A DNA stretch of 47,195 nt from Clostridia bacterium (GTDB lineage Bacteria > Bacillota > Clostridia > Lachnospirales > Lachnospiraceae). The DNA lies in assembly GCA_910576205.1 (NCBI GenBank), contig CAJTHL010000022.1:1-47195 (forward strand). Reading direction: 5' to 3'. Position 1 is the first letter of the stretch. Each line of letters starts with the position of its first letter. This document shows positions 1 to 6,871 of this stretch, one piece after another. The notes under the pieces are model-generated. The model saw only the letters and a program-made list of their open reading frames with translations, searched no databases and had not been told where the DNA came from. The position numbers were made by a program, and so were the translations under genes.

Positions 1-91
1 CATCCACGGTCAATCCGGACTCAGCCTTCGCCTTGAAAACGGCAGTCCATTGTTGGATTCGGATATTTGTGGCTGCCAATCTGGTATTCAT
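1..91 (-). CDS. IS66-type accessory protein (TnpA-like), N-terminal fragment cut by window edge
   Basis: Thirty codons read from an ATG at 89-91 on the minus strand, preceded by a GGGAGG ribosome-binding site about 8 nt upstream. The start MNTRLAATNIRIQQW followed by a basic stretch and SGLTVD resembles the N-terminus of the small HTH-containing TnpA accessory proteins of Firmicutes IS66-family elements, which normally continue into a helix-turn-helix for end binding. The rest runs off the window, so whether the IS is intact cannot be seen. The flank at 92-190 holds AT-rich sequence that may include the IS end, but I could not define an inverted repeat. The family call rests on remembered resemblance only. 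Confidence 0.6.
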   Translation of the reverse strand, partial: MNTRLAATNIRIQQWTAVFKAKAESGLTVD

Positions 92-259
92 AGTGTGTCC
101 TCCCATTGTGTATAGTGTGAAAAGTTTGCATAAACTTTTTCAACTTTACACGATTATCGCACACTTAAGGATACACTGATAGGCACGTGTGGTTTACCAT
201 TTACCCATATGGAGCATTACCGCCTGGTTATAGAATTTGGATAACAGGAGGTGAGGATC

Positions 260-514
260 ATGGTGAATATGCCAGTTATAGATATGATAAGAACCGGACA
301 GAACATAGGCAGACTGCGGAAGCAGGCAGGTCTGTCTGTAAGGGACCTGCAGGATATTTTTGGTTTTGCCACGCCGCAGGCTATATACAAGTGGCAACAG
401 GGGGCGGCTTTGCCGACTATAGACAATCTGGTGGTGCTTGCGGCAGTCCTGCAGGTGCGTATGGATGATATTCTGGTCACGGATACAGCTGCGCAGGTAC
501 AGATCAGCGCATGA
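260..514 (+). CDS. Small XRE-family helix-turn-helix regulator
   Basis: Protein of 84 aa consisting almost only of a helix-turn-helix domain: an IGRLRKQAGLS helix, a second helix around DLQDIFGF, the recognition helix around TPQAIYKWQQG, and a closing segment LPTIDNLVVLAAVL, which is the usual XRE layout. The ATG at 260 is chosen over an in-frame GTG at 251 because the AGGAGGTGAGG ribosome-binding site at 246-256 overlaps that GTG and lies at correct distance from the ATG. It stands alone between an IS66-type fragment and the tRNA array. Target unknown; proteins of this size often autoregulate or control a neighbouring mobile element. Confidence 0.8.
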   Translation: MVNMPVIDMIRTGQNIGRLRKQAGLSVRDLQDIFGFATPQAIYKWQQGAALPTIDNLVVLAAVLQVRMDDILVTDTAAQVQISA

Positions 515-548
515 ATGGAACTAAGAAAGAAAAATAACAGTGACAACG

Positions 549-570
549 TGCAGGCAGAGAAATGCCTGCA
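549..570. other. Perfect 8-bp hairpin just upstream of tRNA array
   Basis: TGCAGGCA (549-556) pairs perfectly with TGCCTGCA (563-570) around a GAGAAA loop, ending 4 nt before the first tRNA. There is no T-run, so it is not a clear terminator; it could mark a processing site in the tRNA precursor or end transcription of the XRE gene weakly. Confidence 0.45.
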
Positions 571-574
571 GTAA

Positions 575-647
575 GGTCCCCTGGTCCAAAGGTCAGGACA
601 CCGGCCTTTCAAGTCGGAGGTATTGGGTTCAAGTCCCATGGGGATCA
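575..647 (+). tRNA. tRNA-Glu (anticodon UUC)
   Basis: The acceptor GGTCCCC (575-581) pairs with GGGGATC (640-646); discriminator A at 647. Anticodon stem CCGGC/GTCGG (601-605/613-617) encloses the loop CTTTCAA with anticodon TTC at 608-610. The T loop is TTCAAGT; the T stem TTGGG/CCCAT has one T-T mismatch at its outer pair. No CCA is encoded. First gene of a tightly packed tRNA array. Confidence 0.93.
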
Positions 648-651
648 TTAA

Positions 652-775
652 GGCTCCTTAGTCTAAAGGTCAGGACGCCGGCCTCTCAAGCCGGAAATGA
701 TGGGTTCGAGGTCTACGCTCCGCTTCGGTCGGTGCTGGACGTGGTCCACCGGACCACAGCACCCCGCAGGAGCTA
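652..775 (+). tRNA. tRNA-Glu (anticodon CUC) with T arm replaced by a hairpin insert; probably non-functional
   Basis: The gene is canonical from the acceptor GGCTCCT (652-658) through D arm, anticodon stem CCGGC/GCCGG with loop CTCTCAA (anticodon CTC) and T loop start TTCGAGG (705-711). The 3' half of the T stem, expected as about CCCAT, is missing. Instead 56 nt (712-767) intervene before an acceptor 3' strand AGGAGCT (768-774) that pairs with the 5' acceptor, plus A at 775. The insert contains GGTGCT (731-736) pairing with AGCACC (758-763), a GGAC bulge, and GTGGTCC/GGACCAC (741-747/751-757), a 13-bp interrupted hairpin. It could not fold into a normal T arm, so it is either a tRNA pseudogene or a tRNA-like RNA with an extra stem. 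The insert is too short for a self-splicing intron. Confidence 0.6.
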
Positions 776-776
776 C

Positions 777-848
777 GGTGGCTATAGGATAATGGTAGTC
801 CGGCAGATTGTGGCTCTGCTTATGGGGGTTCGATTCCCTCTGGTCGCC
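777..848 (+). tRNA. tRNA-His (anticodon GUG)
   Basis: Anticodon stem GCAGA/TCTGC encloses loop TTGTGGC with anticodon GTG. The acceptor can be read with the histidine-specific extra G at 777 opposite C848, followed by GTGGCTA pairing with TGGTCGC. T arm GGGGG-TTCGATT-CCCTC is normal. No CCA encoded. It starts 2 nt after the disturbed tRNA-Glu. Confidence 0.9.
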
Positions 849-852
849 TTTT

Positions 853-935
853 GGATGGGTATGCCTAGAGGCGAGGGCAGCGGACTGTAAATCCGTCACA
901 CAGAAACACCGCAGGTTCGATTCCTGCCCCATCCA
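853..935 (+). tRNA. tRNA-Tyr (anticodon GUA)
   Basis: Acceptor GGATGGG (853-859) pairs with CCCATCC (928-934), discriminator A935. Anticodon stem GCGGA/TCCGT holds loop CTGTAAA with anticodon GTA, followed by a long variable arm typical of class II bacterial tRNA-Tyr, then a normal T arm GCAGG-TTCGATT-CCTGC. No CCA encoded. Confidence 0.95.
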
Positions 936-941
936 CTTTCC

Positions 942-1026
942 GTTTGCGTGTCCGAGCGGTCTATGGTGCCACTCTGCTAAAGTGGTGTGCGGCGACGCAC
1001 CGAAGGTTCAAATCCTTCCGCAAACG
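942..1026 (+). tRNA. tRNA-Ser (anticodon GCU)
   Basis: Acceptor GTTTGCG (942-948) pairs with CGCAAAC (1019-1025), discriminator G1026 as usual for serine tRNAs. Anticodon stem CCACT/AGTGG holds CTGCTAA (anticodon GCT). A long variable arm (TGTGCGGCGACGCAC region) and T arm GAAGG-TTCAAAT-CCTTC follow. No CCA encoded. Last gene of the array. Confidence 0.95.
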
Positions 1027-1030
1027 TGTT

Positions 1031-1055
1031 AGAGCCGGAGAAATCCGGCTCTTTG
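1031..1055 (+). terminator. Rho-independent terminator of the tRNA array
   Basis: AGAGCCGGA (1031-1039) pairs perfectly with TCCGGCTCT (1044-1052) around a GAAA tetraloop, followed by a short T run. Confidence 0.85.
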
Positions 1056-1067
1056 ATAAACTATGGT

Positions 1068-1463
1068 TTATTGACTCCTTTTTTTATATTTATGCTTCCT
1101 TTGGACACTTTTGCGAAGTTTCTCTATCTTTTGTTGCAGTTCATAAACACGCAGTTCATCTTCATGCAATTTGAAGGCCACCTTTTGAAAAGCTTCTTCG
1201 TGTGCTTGTGGATCTTCAATATAATGAAAGTCAATATAACACTGGTGGCACCAGTAATTACGTATTTCTCGAATCTGATTCAATAACTCATAGTCATTCT
1301 CTTTGATTTTTGAGTAACCTAATTCCTGATCCATTTCGCGAAGACTTTTGAGCAATTTTCCTAAAGGAGAATTTTCAACATCGGAATAATTATCATAAAA
1401 TTCCCCACCTTTAAGAATTGAATATATCAATTTTAAATCTTGCTCAATATATTGAACAGACAT
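1068..1463 (-). CDS. Small HEPN-like protein of unknown function
   Basis: About 131 aa, mostly helical and charged. Residues 68-73 read R-N-Y-W-C-H, matching the RNxxxH (Rx4-6H) signature of HEPN RNase domains, in which this Arg and His form the active site. The segment before it (ENDYELLNQIREI) has the amphipathic helix spacing expected of the fold. HEPN proteins act in abortive-infection, toxin-antitoxin and tRNA/rRNA-cutting systems. No MNT partner lies next to it; the upstream neighbour is an Rpn nuclease gene on the same strand. The ATG at 1461-1463 is used; an in-frame TTG two codons upstream is possible and neither has a clear ribosome-binding site. HEPN membership is an inference from the motif alone. 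Confidence 0.65.
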   Translation of the reverse strand: MSVQYIEQDLKLIYSILKGGEFYDNYSDVENSPLGKLLKSLREMDQELGYSKIKENDYELLNQIREIRNYWCHQCYIDFHYIEDPQAHEEAFQKVAFKLHEDELRVYELQQKIEKLRKSVQRKHKYKKRSQ

Positions 1464-1576
1464 AATCAATTCGCTATGAATTAGTTTAAATGTATTATAG
1501 TTTATTTCTTATTCACCTCAAAATCTTAAATTTGTAATTTAGGAAAAGAATTTGCCGAAATAGAAAGCAGTTCTTA

Positions 1577-1602
1577 AAAGAGGGGAAGTAGCCCTTCCCC
1601 TT
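1577..1602 (-). terminator. Rho-independent terminator after the Rpn gene
   Basis: On the minus strand GGGGAAG pairs with CTTCCCC (stems 1594-1600/1582-1588) around GGCTA, followed by TCTTTT. It sits just beyond the stop of the gene ending at 1620. Confidence 0.8.
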
Positions 1603-1619
1603 AAATAGTAATTGTTTCA

Positions 1620-2480
1620 TTAAACAAGTGCATTTTCGCTCTGAAGGCGAAGCAGTTCTGCCTCAGTAAGTCCAGTAACCTCCATAATATCTACAATGTT
1701 AATATTACGTCTTAGCATTTTTAATGCCATTTCCCGTGTTTTTTGATTTCCATATTCAATCTTTTCTTTTTCATACAGCTGCCCTAATTGCGTCATATTG
1801 ATTCGCCTCCTTATCTGCTCCAGATATTTTCTGTCAATGAATTTGTCACTTGCAACGATTACGCCGGACAGGGTGAATATCCGTTGTCCCTCATCTGGTA
1901 TCTGCTCTGCCAGATCCACTACCTTTTCCAGCATTTCCTGTTTCCCCTGGGAACCGGGAATTGTCAGCGGAAGAATAACCAGTTTCATCAGGTCATCATC
2001 TTCAAGCAGTGTGCCGGACTGGACTTTCCGGAAGATTGTATCAAATGCGGTCTTACCATCAATGTGAGAAAGGAACGCCTGCTCCATATGAAGAGTGATA
2101 CAGTTGGTTTCAAATATTGATTCAGCCCTTTTTACATCACCAGTATAAATAATGACCAGACGTAGATGAAAATCGTTCTCTTTTGGATAGTATTTTTCCA
2201 TAACCCGTGCGATATAATTCAGATATTTTATCTTATTCAGTTTTTTAAATTCAGATTCATAATCAACAATGGCATAGGTTCCGTCTTCCAGCAGAAACAG
2301 ATTGTCTATATCCTTTTCATTTGCTGAAATTTTAGGAAGGTTTGTTGGAAGCAGTTCCCGGATTGGCGAGAGATTGATTCCATATGCTGCAAAGCTTTTT
2401 TCTTTATATGTCTGACCAAGAATCTTGAATAAGATATCCTTGTTTTGGTATGCGACTCCTTCTGGCATTGTATTCTCCAT
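1620..2480 (-). CDS. Rpn-family recombination-promoting nuclease / PD-(D/E)XK transposase-like protein
   Basis: A 286-aa protein with the features of the Rpn (YhgA-like, PDDEXK_2) family. The N-terminal DILFKILGQTY segment begins the nuclease fold; residues 68-77 (GTYAIVDYESE) carry the acidic D-Y-E-S-E cluster in the place of the family's catalytic strand; the C-terminus (about 250-280, INIVDIMEVTGLTEAELLRLQ-like) is the short helical ITGLSxEEI tail these proteins end with. Family members are Mg-dependent DNA endonucleases that promote RecA-independent recombination, and some are anti-phage. Usual length is 280-320 aa, so it looks complete. It has its own promoter at 2533-2561 and terminator at 1577-1602 and so is a monocistronic unit. 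Whether the catalytic lysine equivalent is present is uncertain. Confidence 0.8.
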   Translation of the reverse strand: MENTMPEGVAYQNKDILFKILGQTYKEKSFAAYGINLSPIRELLPTNLPKISANEKDIDNLFLLEDGTYAIVDYESEFKKLNKIKYLNYIARVMEKYYPKENDFHLRLVIIYTGDVKRAESIFETNCITLHMEQAFLSHIDGKTAFDTIFRKVQSGTLLEDDDLMKLVILPLTIPGSQGKQEMLEKVVDLAEQIPDEGQRIFTLSGVIVASDKFIDRKYLEQIRRRINMTQLGQLYEKEKIEYGNQKTREMALKMLRRNINIVDIMEVTGLTEAELLRLQSENALV

Positions 2481-2532
2481 ATCATTTTTATTTTTCTATA
2501 TTTTTAGATGGTTATAAAACTGCTTTTTTTTA

Positions 2533-2561
2533 ATTATAACATGAAACTGCAGATTTGTCAG
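2533..2561 (-). promoter_or_regulatory. Sigma-A promoter for the Rpn gene
   Basis: Minus strand: CTGACA (-35, 2556-2561), 17-nt spacer, TATAAT (-10, 2533-2538) with a TG extension, about 50 nt upstream of the gene start at 2480. Confidence 0.75.
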
Positions 2562-2579
2562 TTCCAAAGTAAAAACAGA

Positions 2580-2876
2580 CTATCTTATAACCTGATGGCA
2601 TTTTGACCAGGGACTGTCCGGATTTAACATTCCCGTGCGCTTCATTTCCCATTCTGTGTAATATCCGGCACAATTCAGACATCGGGGACTTCTGTCCGGA
2701 AAATGTTCCCGAAATTTGATATGGGCCTGTAACTGGCTGCGGGCATATATAAGGACATGCCCAAAGGAAAAAGGCTGTTGGCCGAGACTGTTGGATCCAA
2801 ATGTATAATAGAATCTGGAAAGATATTTATCCTCTTCAAGGATTTCTTCACGATTTGTTTCTGATTGCATATTCAT
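2580..2876 (-). CDS. Small conserved-looking protein of unknown function
   Basis: 98 aa, soluble, with no recognised domain. The central part has the pattern FYYTFGSN...PFSFGHVLIYARS, then HFPDRSPRCLNCAGYYTEWEM; the two cysteines (CLNC) and the aromatic/Asp-rich surroundings suggest a compact folded domain, possibly metal-binding, but two Cys are not enough to claim a zinc site. AAAGGA precedes the ATG closely. It lies downstream of ligA, behind a hairpin at 2913-2938, on the same strand. I recognise similar small proteins accompanying Lachnospiraceae mobile elements but cannot name a function. Confidence 0.7.
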   Translation of the reverse strand: MNMQSETNREEILEEDKYLSRFYYTFGSNSLGQQPFSFGHVLIYARSQLQAHIKFREHFPDRSPRCLNCAGYYTEWEMKRTGMLNPDSPWSKCHQVIR

Positions 2877-2912
2877 TTTTTCCTTTCTTTATCATAGATT
2901 TGTTCAAATAAG

Positions 2913-2938
2913 GGAGACCGGAATATACCCCGGTCTCC
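2913..2938 (-). terminator. Hairpin downstream of ligA
   Basis: GGAGACCGG (2913-2921) pairs perfectly with CCGGTCTCC (2930-2938). On the minus strand it follows the ligA stop closely but is followed by CTTATTTG rather than a pure T run, so termination may be partial and the 98-aa gene may be read through. Confidence 0.6.
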
Positions 2939-2950
2939 TGAAAACATTTT

Positions 2951-4978
2951 TTATGCAGAAAGCATAACCAAAAATTCCTGCTCAGTCAGGATTTTAACGC
3001 CGAGCTGCTCTGCCTTTGCCAGCTTGCTGCCTGCCTTTTCTCCGCAGATCAGGTAATCCGTCTTTTTGGTAACGGAGCTGCCGGGCGTGGCGCCGAGGCT
3101 GATAATTTTGGCGTTGATCCCGTCGCGGGTGAAGTTCTCAAGTTTTCCGGTCGCTACGATGGTGCATCCTGCAAATGTGTTGTTCGTTGTTTCGTTCATA
3201 TTGTTCTCCTCTCCGGATGTCTGTGCATCCAAACCATTTTCAAAGTGTAATTCGTTCTGTAAGCTGCCCCATAACAGGAGATGATCCGGCTTACGGAACC
3301 ATTTGTGGAGGTTGCTGCTCATAATGTCCCCAATCCCCTCCAGGCAGGTAAAGTCAAAGCGGTCCAGTGCAGCCAGCCTCAGCTCCCGCAGGCTGCTGTG
3401 GAAATGCCTGTCCAGTATCCTGCTGGCAGTCCTGCCGATCAGGGGAATATCCATTGCCACAACGAAGCGTACAAAGGTTGTGTTGCGGCTTTCATTGATG
3501 GAAGCAATCAGGTTTTCGTAGGATTTTTCCCCAAAGCCCTCCAGTGCAATGATCTCCTTCCGGTAACGGTCAAGGTGGTACAGATCCTGGTAGCTTTTTA
3601 ATGCACCGAGCCGGATGAGCTGGTCCAGTGTTGCTTCGGAAAGTCCTTTGATGTTCATAGCTTTCTTTTCTGCGAAGTGGACGAAGCGCTGAAGGATGCG
3701 GCTTCCACATTCCGGATTGTCACAGTGCAGTGTTTCCACGATGCGCCCCTTATCACCGGCTCTGGAATAGGTACGTGCAGGCTGCCCACAGCAGGGACAG
3801 GTCTGTGGTATCATATCCTGATAGTTCCCGCGGTCCAGATTTTCCTCCACATGGGGGATGATCATGTTGCGCTTGGAGACTAGGATACGGCATCCGGGAT
3901 ACAGCTCCAGGTTTTTGATAAAAGTCAGATTATGAAGGCTTGCCCTTGATACCTCACAGCCGTCGATTTCCACGGTGTCAAATACTGCGACCGGTGCAAT
4001 TTCACCGCTGCGCCCTGTCTGCCATTCGATAGAGCGGAAGATGGTCTCATATACATCATCCTCAAATTTAAAAGCAATGCCGTCATGGTAATGATGGCCG
4101 GTCCTGCCCAGGCTTTCCGAATAGGCAAGGTCCTCAAAACGGATGACCATGCCGTCGATGGGAATGTCGAAAAGGTCTGCAAGCGCCTGCACGGATTCGA
4201 TTTGTCCCTGAAGAAATTCCTCTGAGATGTTTCCGTCCAGCATTTGGAAAGGACAGATGCCAAAACCATATTCCATAAGGCAAAGGAGCTTTCCATCGCG
4301 GCTGTTCTTCAGACCGGGAAATTCGTCCAGTCCTTTCAGGACATGAAAGGCAAAAAAGCTGATCTCCCGTTCTTTGCAGACCGCCGCATCCAGGCTGCGG
4401 ATGGAACCGGAAGCAAGGTTGCGGGCATTCCGATAAGGCCTGCCGTCACTGCCGACCAGCGTGTTCTTCAGACGCTCAAAGGTACTTTTGTGGATAAATC
4501 CTTCTCCTGAGACTTCAAGATGTTTCTGATAGGGAATGGTCATGGGCACGTTGCAGAAGGCAGCGACGTTGTGCGTGATAACCTCGCCCACATCGCCGTC
4601 TCCTCTGGTGGACGCCTCTGTCAGTTTTCCTCCCTCATAGACCAGCTTAATAGTAAGTCCGTCCAGCTTTAACATCAGAAGCGCTGCCTTTCCCTTCAGG
4701 AAGGAAATCACCTCACGGAGGGATTTTGTCTTGTCAAGGGAAAGCAGCGGGATGTCATGCTTTACAGTGGGCAGATTGCCGACTACCTGGTATCCTACCG
4801 TCTGGGTGGGGGAGCTGCTTAAAATGATTCCGGTTTCCGCCTCCAGGCGTGCCAGTTCGTCATAGAGATGGTCGTAGACGGCATCGGATACACTGGGGGC
4901 ATTTTCGTTGTAGTATTCTTGGCGGTAGCGGTTGAGCCTGTCTACCAGTTCATGCATACGTTCTGTTGTTTGTGACAT
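2951..4978 (-). CDS. ligA: NAD+-dependent DNA ligase LigA
   Basis: 675 aa, full length for LigA. Order seen: N-terminal domain Ia (EYYNENAPSVSDAVYD), nucleotidyltransferase domain with active-site K104 in the KLDG motif, the STRGDGDVGE motif, an OB fold, a four-cysteine zinc finger (CPCC...CDNPEC, about 395-425), helix-hairpin-helix repeats (about 430-560), and a C-terminal BRCT domain (about 598-675, beginning FAGCTIVATGKLENF). It seals nicks using NAD+, first adenylating K104. KLDGLTI replaces the more common KxDGxAI and parts of the Ia domain are divergent, as expected of an element-borne copy rather than the host housekeeping ligase. AGAGG precedes the ATG by 8 nt. The 290-nt leader holds two terminator hairpins and shares its promoter design with ssb; it probably repairs transferred DNA. 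Confidence 0.93.
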   Translation of the reverse strand: MSQTTERMHELVDRLNRYRQEYYNENAPSVSDAVYDHLYDELARLEAETGIILSSSPTQTVGYQVVGNLPTVKHDIPLLSLDKTKSLREVISFLKGKAALLMLKLDGLTIKLVYEGGKLTEASTRGDGDVGEVITHNVAAFCNVPMTIPYQKHLEVSGEGFIHKSTFERLKNTLVGSDGRPYRNARNLASGSIRSLDAAVCKEREISFFAFHVLKGLDEFPGLKNSRDGKLLCLMEYGFGICPFQMLDGNISEEFLQGQIESVQALADLFDIPIDGMVIRFEDLAYSESLGRTGHHYHDGIAFKFEDDVYETIFRSIEWQTGRSGEIAPVAVFDTVEIDGCEVSRASLHNLTFIKNLELYPGCRILVSKRNMIIPHVEENLDRGNYQDMIPQTCPCCGQPARTYSRAGDKGRIVETLHCDNPECGSRILQRFVHFAEKKAMNIKGLSEATLDQLIRLGALKSYQDLYHLDRYRKEIIALEGFGEKSYENLIASINESRNTTFVRFVVAMDIPLIGRTASRILDRHFHSSLRELRLAALDRFDFTCLEGIGDIMSSNLHKWFRKPDHLLLWGSLQNELHFENGLDAQTSGEENNMNETTNNTFAGCTIVATGKLENFTRDGINAKIISLGATPGSSVTKKTDYLICGEKAGSKLAKAEQLGVKILTEQEFLVMLSA

Positions 4979-5053
4979 TCATTTTACCTCTTTTCTTCTT
5001 TTTTGTTGTCAGTGAATCTGTGGACTGCCTGTGCCGCCCTCCTTTCAGAAACG

Positions 5054-5102
5054 AAAAAAGGCAGGAAATGATAACGGCTTGATTGCCGTAGTCATTCCTG
5101 CC
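5054..5102 (-). terminator. Leader terminator 2 (attenuator candidate) upstream of ligA
   Basis: On the minus strand a long stem (arms 5085-5102 and 5060-5078, loop at 5079-5084, two single-base irregularities) is followed by TTTTTT at 5059-5054. It lies between the ligA promoter and gene, 76 nt before the start codon, so ligA expression needs read-through. Confidence 0.85.
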
Positions 5103-5151
5103 TGCGTACAGATATACTGTATGAAGCCTGTATCATTACATTTCCAGACAT

Positions 5152-5200
5152 AAAAAAGCCAGAAGGCGTAAAGTGACCTGCACTCTATACTTTCTGACTT
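5152..5200 (-). terminator. Leader terminator 1 (attenuator candidate) upstream of ligA
   Basis: Minus strand: AAGTCAGAA (5192-5200) pairs with TTCTGGCTT (5056-relative arm at 5156-5164), with an inner 7-bp stem TAGAGTG/CACTTTA (5181-5187/5169-5175), followed by a T6 run at 5157-5152. It is the first of two tandem terminators in the ligA leader and corresponds in position to the single one upstream of ssb. Confidence 0.85.
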
Positions 5201-5208
5201 CGTACAAA

Positions 5209-5314
5209 CTTAAACAGCGTGTGTCCTTCCGTTTGGGAATCGCACAAATTCAATAACAAAATTATTATAACACAATATATGGTATTGGTCAAATTAAAAA
5301 TACTATATATAGTA
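5209..5314 (-). promoter_or_regulatory. ligA promoter, palindromic operator and conserved leader block
   Basis: Minus strand: TTGACC (-35, 5287-5292), 17-nt spacer, TATAAT (-10, 5264-5269). Just upstream of -35 lies the perfect palindrome TACTATATATAGTA (5301-5314). The block at 5209-5224 in the transcribed leader is 15/16 identical to 24869-24884 upstream of ssb, and the spacer sequences (ATATATTGTGTTAT) also match. The shared layout implies a common regulator or attenuation mechanism. Confidence 0.8.
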
Positions 5315-5330
5315 ATATGGGGTTGCTAAT

Positions 5331-5947
5331 GCTGCCATTAAGTATAAAATCAACCGGCAGTACATCTACCGCTGGAAACGTCGCTTTGACGGCTCTGTTG
5401 AATCCATGCGTAACCTCTTCCGCAGGCCTCACAGCCATCCCAATCAGCATACCCCTTAGGAAATCAAGCTGATCTCGGATTGCGCAGACGCTTCTTCCAG
5501 TATACCGCCATCGACGAGTATTCCAGATGGCGCTTCGTAGAGGTTTTTGAGGAACATAGCACCTAGTCCTCCGTCTTGTTCCTGGAGCACCTGGTGAAAG
5601 CCTTCCCTTTTCCTATCGAGTGCGTCCAGACGGACAACGGGACAGAATTCACCAATCGCTTCACCACCCACAGGGACAAGCTTACCCTTTTCCAGGCACA
5701 CCTGGCGCAGCATGGCAATCGGCATAAACTGATCCGGCCCTTTACCCCAAGGCACAACGGGAAAGTGGAACGCAGCCACAGGAAGGACAATGAGCGTTTC
5801 TATGCCACCCATACCTTCTACTCCTTTGAGGACTTTGCCAGACAGCTTATGGTCTATAACCACAGGGACTATAACAATTTCCCTATGCGGCCGCTGTGAT
5901 GGAAGACACCGAATCAGGTTCTTAGGGATTATCCTGGATCGGTGTAA
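5331..5947 (+). pseudogene. Decayed DDE (rve integrase-core) transposase remnant
   Basis: Reading across frames gives an N-terminal HTH piece (INRQYIYRWKRRFDGSVES), an in-frame TAG, an internal deletion with frameshift near 5490, then FFQYTAIDEYSRWRFVEVFEEHST, another TAG near 5561, and a long intact stretch 5576-5899 containing QTDNGTEF and PFTPRHNGKVERSH, the second Asp and the Glu of the DDE triad. A 1-nt frameshift at about 5896 leads into WKTPNQVLRDYPGSV and the stop at 5945-5947. This matches IS481/IS3-like transposases with an rve domain. With stops, shifts and a deletion it cannot be active. Its 5' end lies within about 20 bp of the ligA operator; TGTTTGACAAACC at 5952-5964 may be its right end. 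Confidence 0.85.
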
Positions 5948-6351
5948 CATATGTTTGACAAACCTACAAAAACACTAATATTATATTTACTGAGTATCAT
6001 TACGCATTATAGGTAGTTGTCAATACATTAGACTCATAATATATTTCTATATTGTATCTGGTCATTTCACGGTCAGTTTTTTATTTCTTTTATGTCTCTG
6101 CTATGTTGTTGAGGTAAAAGCATCTTCAGTATAGCAACAACCACCTTTATTCAAATATCCATGGAAACAAAACAATTCCGTGTCGCCATTAATGCCAGAG
6201 GTCGGTGAAAACGAGAAATGAGTTTTGGGAGAGAAAACGGAACAAGAGTTTTTGTATAAAGCTCCATTTTTTGAGAATAAAGTAAATTTTGAATAAATGT
6301 GCTTTAGAAAAGTTGCTTTGAGAGTTGCTTTATTGTATAAAAATAAAGGAA
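5948..6351. other. AT-rich intergenic stretch without a recognisable gene
   Basis: About 400 nt between the dead transposase and the next minus-strand gene. It has only short open frames without ribosome-binding sites. I see no terminator with a T run other than the hairpin at 6352-6373, and no clear promoter. Confidence 0.5.
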
Positions 6352-6378
6352 GTCACGTGACGATGCACGTGACCACCT
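6345..6378 (-). terminator. Terminator-like hairpin
   Basis: GTCACGTG (6352-6359) pairs perfectly with CACGTGAC (6366-6373); outer AAGG/CCTT pairs extend it, and on the minus strand TATTTTTAT follows. It sits about 25 nt beyond the stop of the gene at 6402. Confidence 0.65.
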
Positions 6379-6401
6379 TTAGTCGTTGACAATACATGGA
6401 A

Positions 6402-6785
6402 CTAAATGCTGAAAGATTGAATCAATGTTTCTGTACAATCATTCAGTTCTTCCAGCAGATATTTGTCCATTATCCCCTTCTTGAATTGCTCAATTAACTG
6501 TCCGTTTACATCGGCAAAGATAATTAGCATGATCTGTATCAAGTCGTGCATATATAGATGCACTTGCTCCTCTTCACAGAGGGGTAATGAAAACAGATAC
6601 TGCTGGTTTTTTGCCTGATAAACGATGGCGAACCGTGTGTCCTGCCAGTAAGACGGACCAGCATATGAGACGTTCTTCCCGTGTTGAATCAGATAATTCT
6701 GACAAACAATAGGAAGATTCAAGGGGGATTTGCCTGCAGATAGAAAACATTCTTTGATCATGCTTTCTGATTTACTGAATTGCAT
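6402..6785 (-). CDS. Protein of unknown function linked to an XRE regulator
   Basis: 127 aa from the ATG at 6785, preceded by GGAGGAG 7 nt upstream; an in-frame upstream start at 6818 lacks such a site. No domain recognised. The sequence has an aromatic-rich centre (YAGPSYWQDTRFAIVYQAK), then a hydrophobic helix HDLIQIMLIIFADVNGQLIEQF, and no signal peptide. It follows the XRE regulator on the same strand (gap 86 nt) and is probably co-transcribed with it from the promoter at 7484-7512. It could be an antitoxin-like partner or an immunity/regulatory factor for the divergent cassette; this is speculation. Confidence 0.65.
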   Translation of the reverse strand: MQFSKSESMIKECFLSAGKSPLNLPIVCQNYLIQHGKNVSYAGPSYWQDTRFAIVYQAKNQQYLFSLPLCEEEQVHLYMHDLIQIMLIIFADVNGQLIEQFKKGIMDKYLLEELNDCTETLIQSFSI

Positions 6786-6871
6786 AGACAACTCCTCCTT
6801 TCTAAAACCAATCCTCACTAGGCCGAATAACCTAGGAAAAATGGCAATAATATCAGGAATAGTAATGAGAG

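Noticed and set aside
6016..6397. GTTGTCAATACAT (6016-6028) and GTTGACAATACAT (6385-6397) as direct repeats flanking an insertion
   Set aside because: 12 of 13 matches in AT-rich sequence over 380 nt; no element between them and no matching terminal features, so chance is likely.
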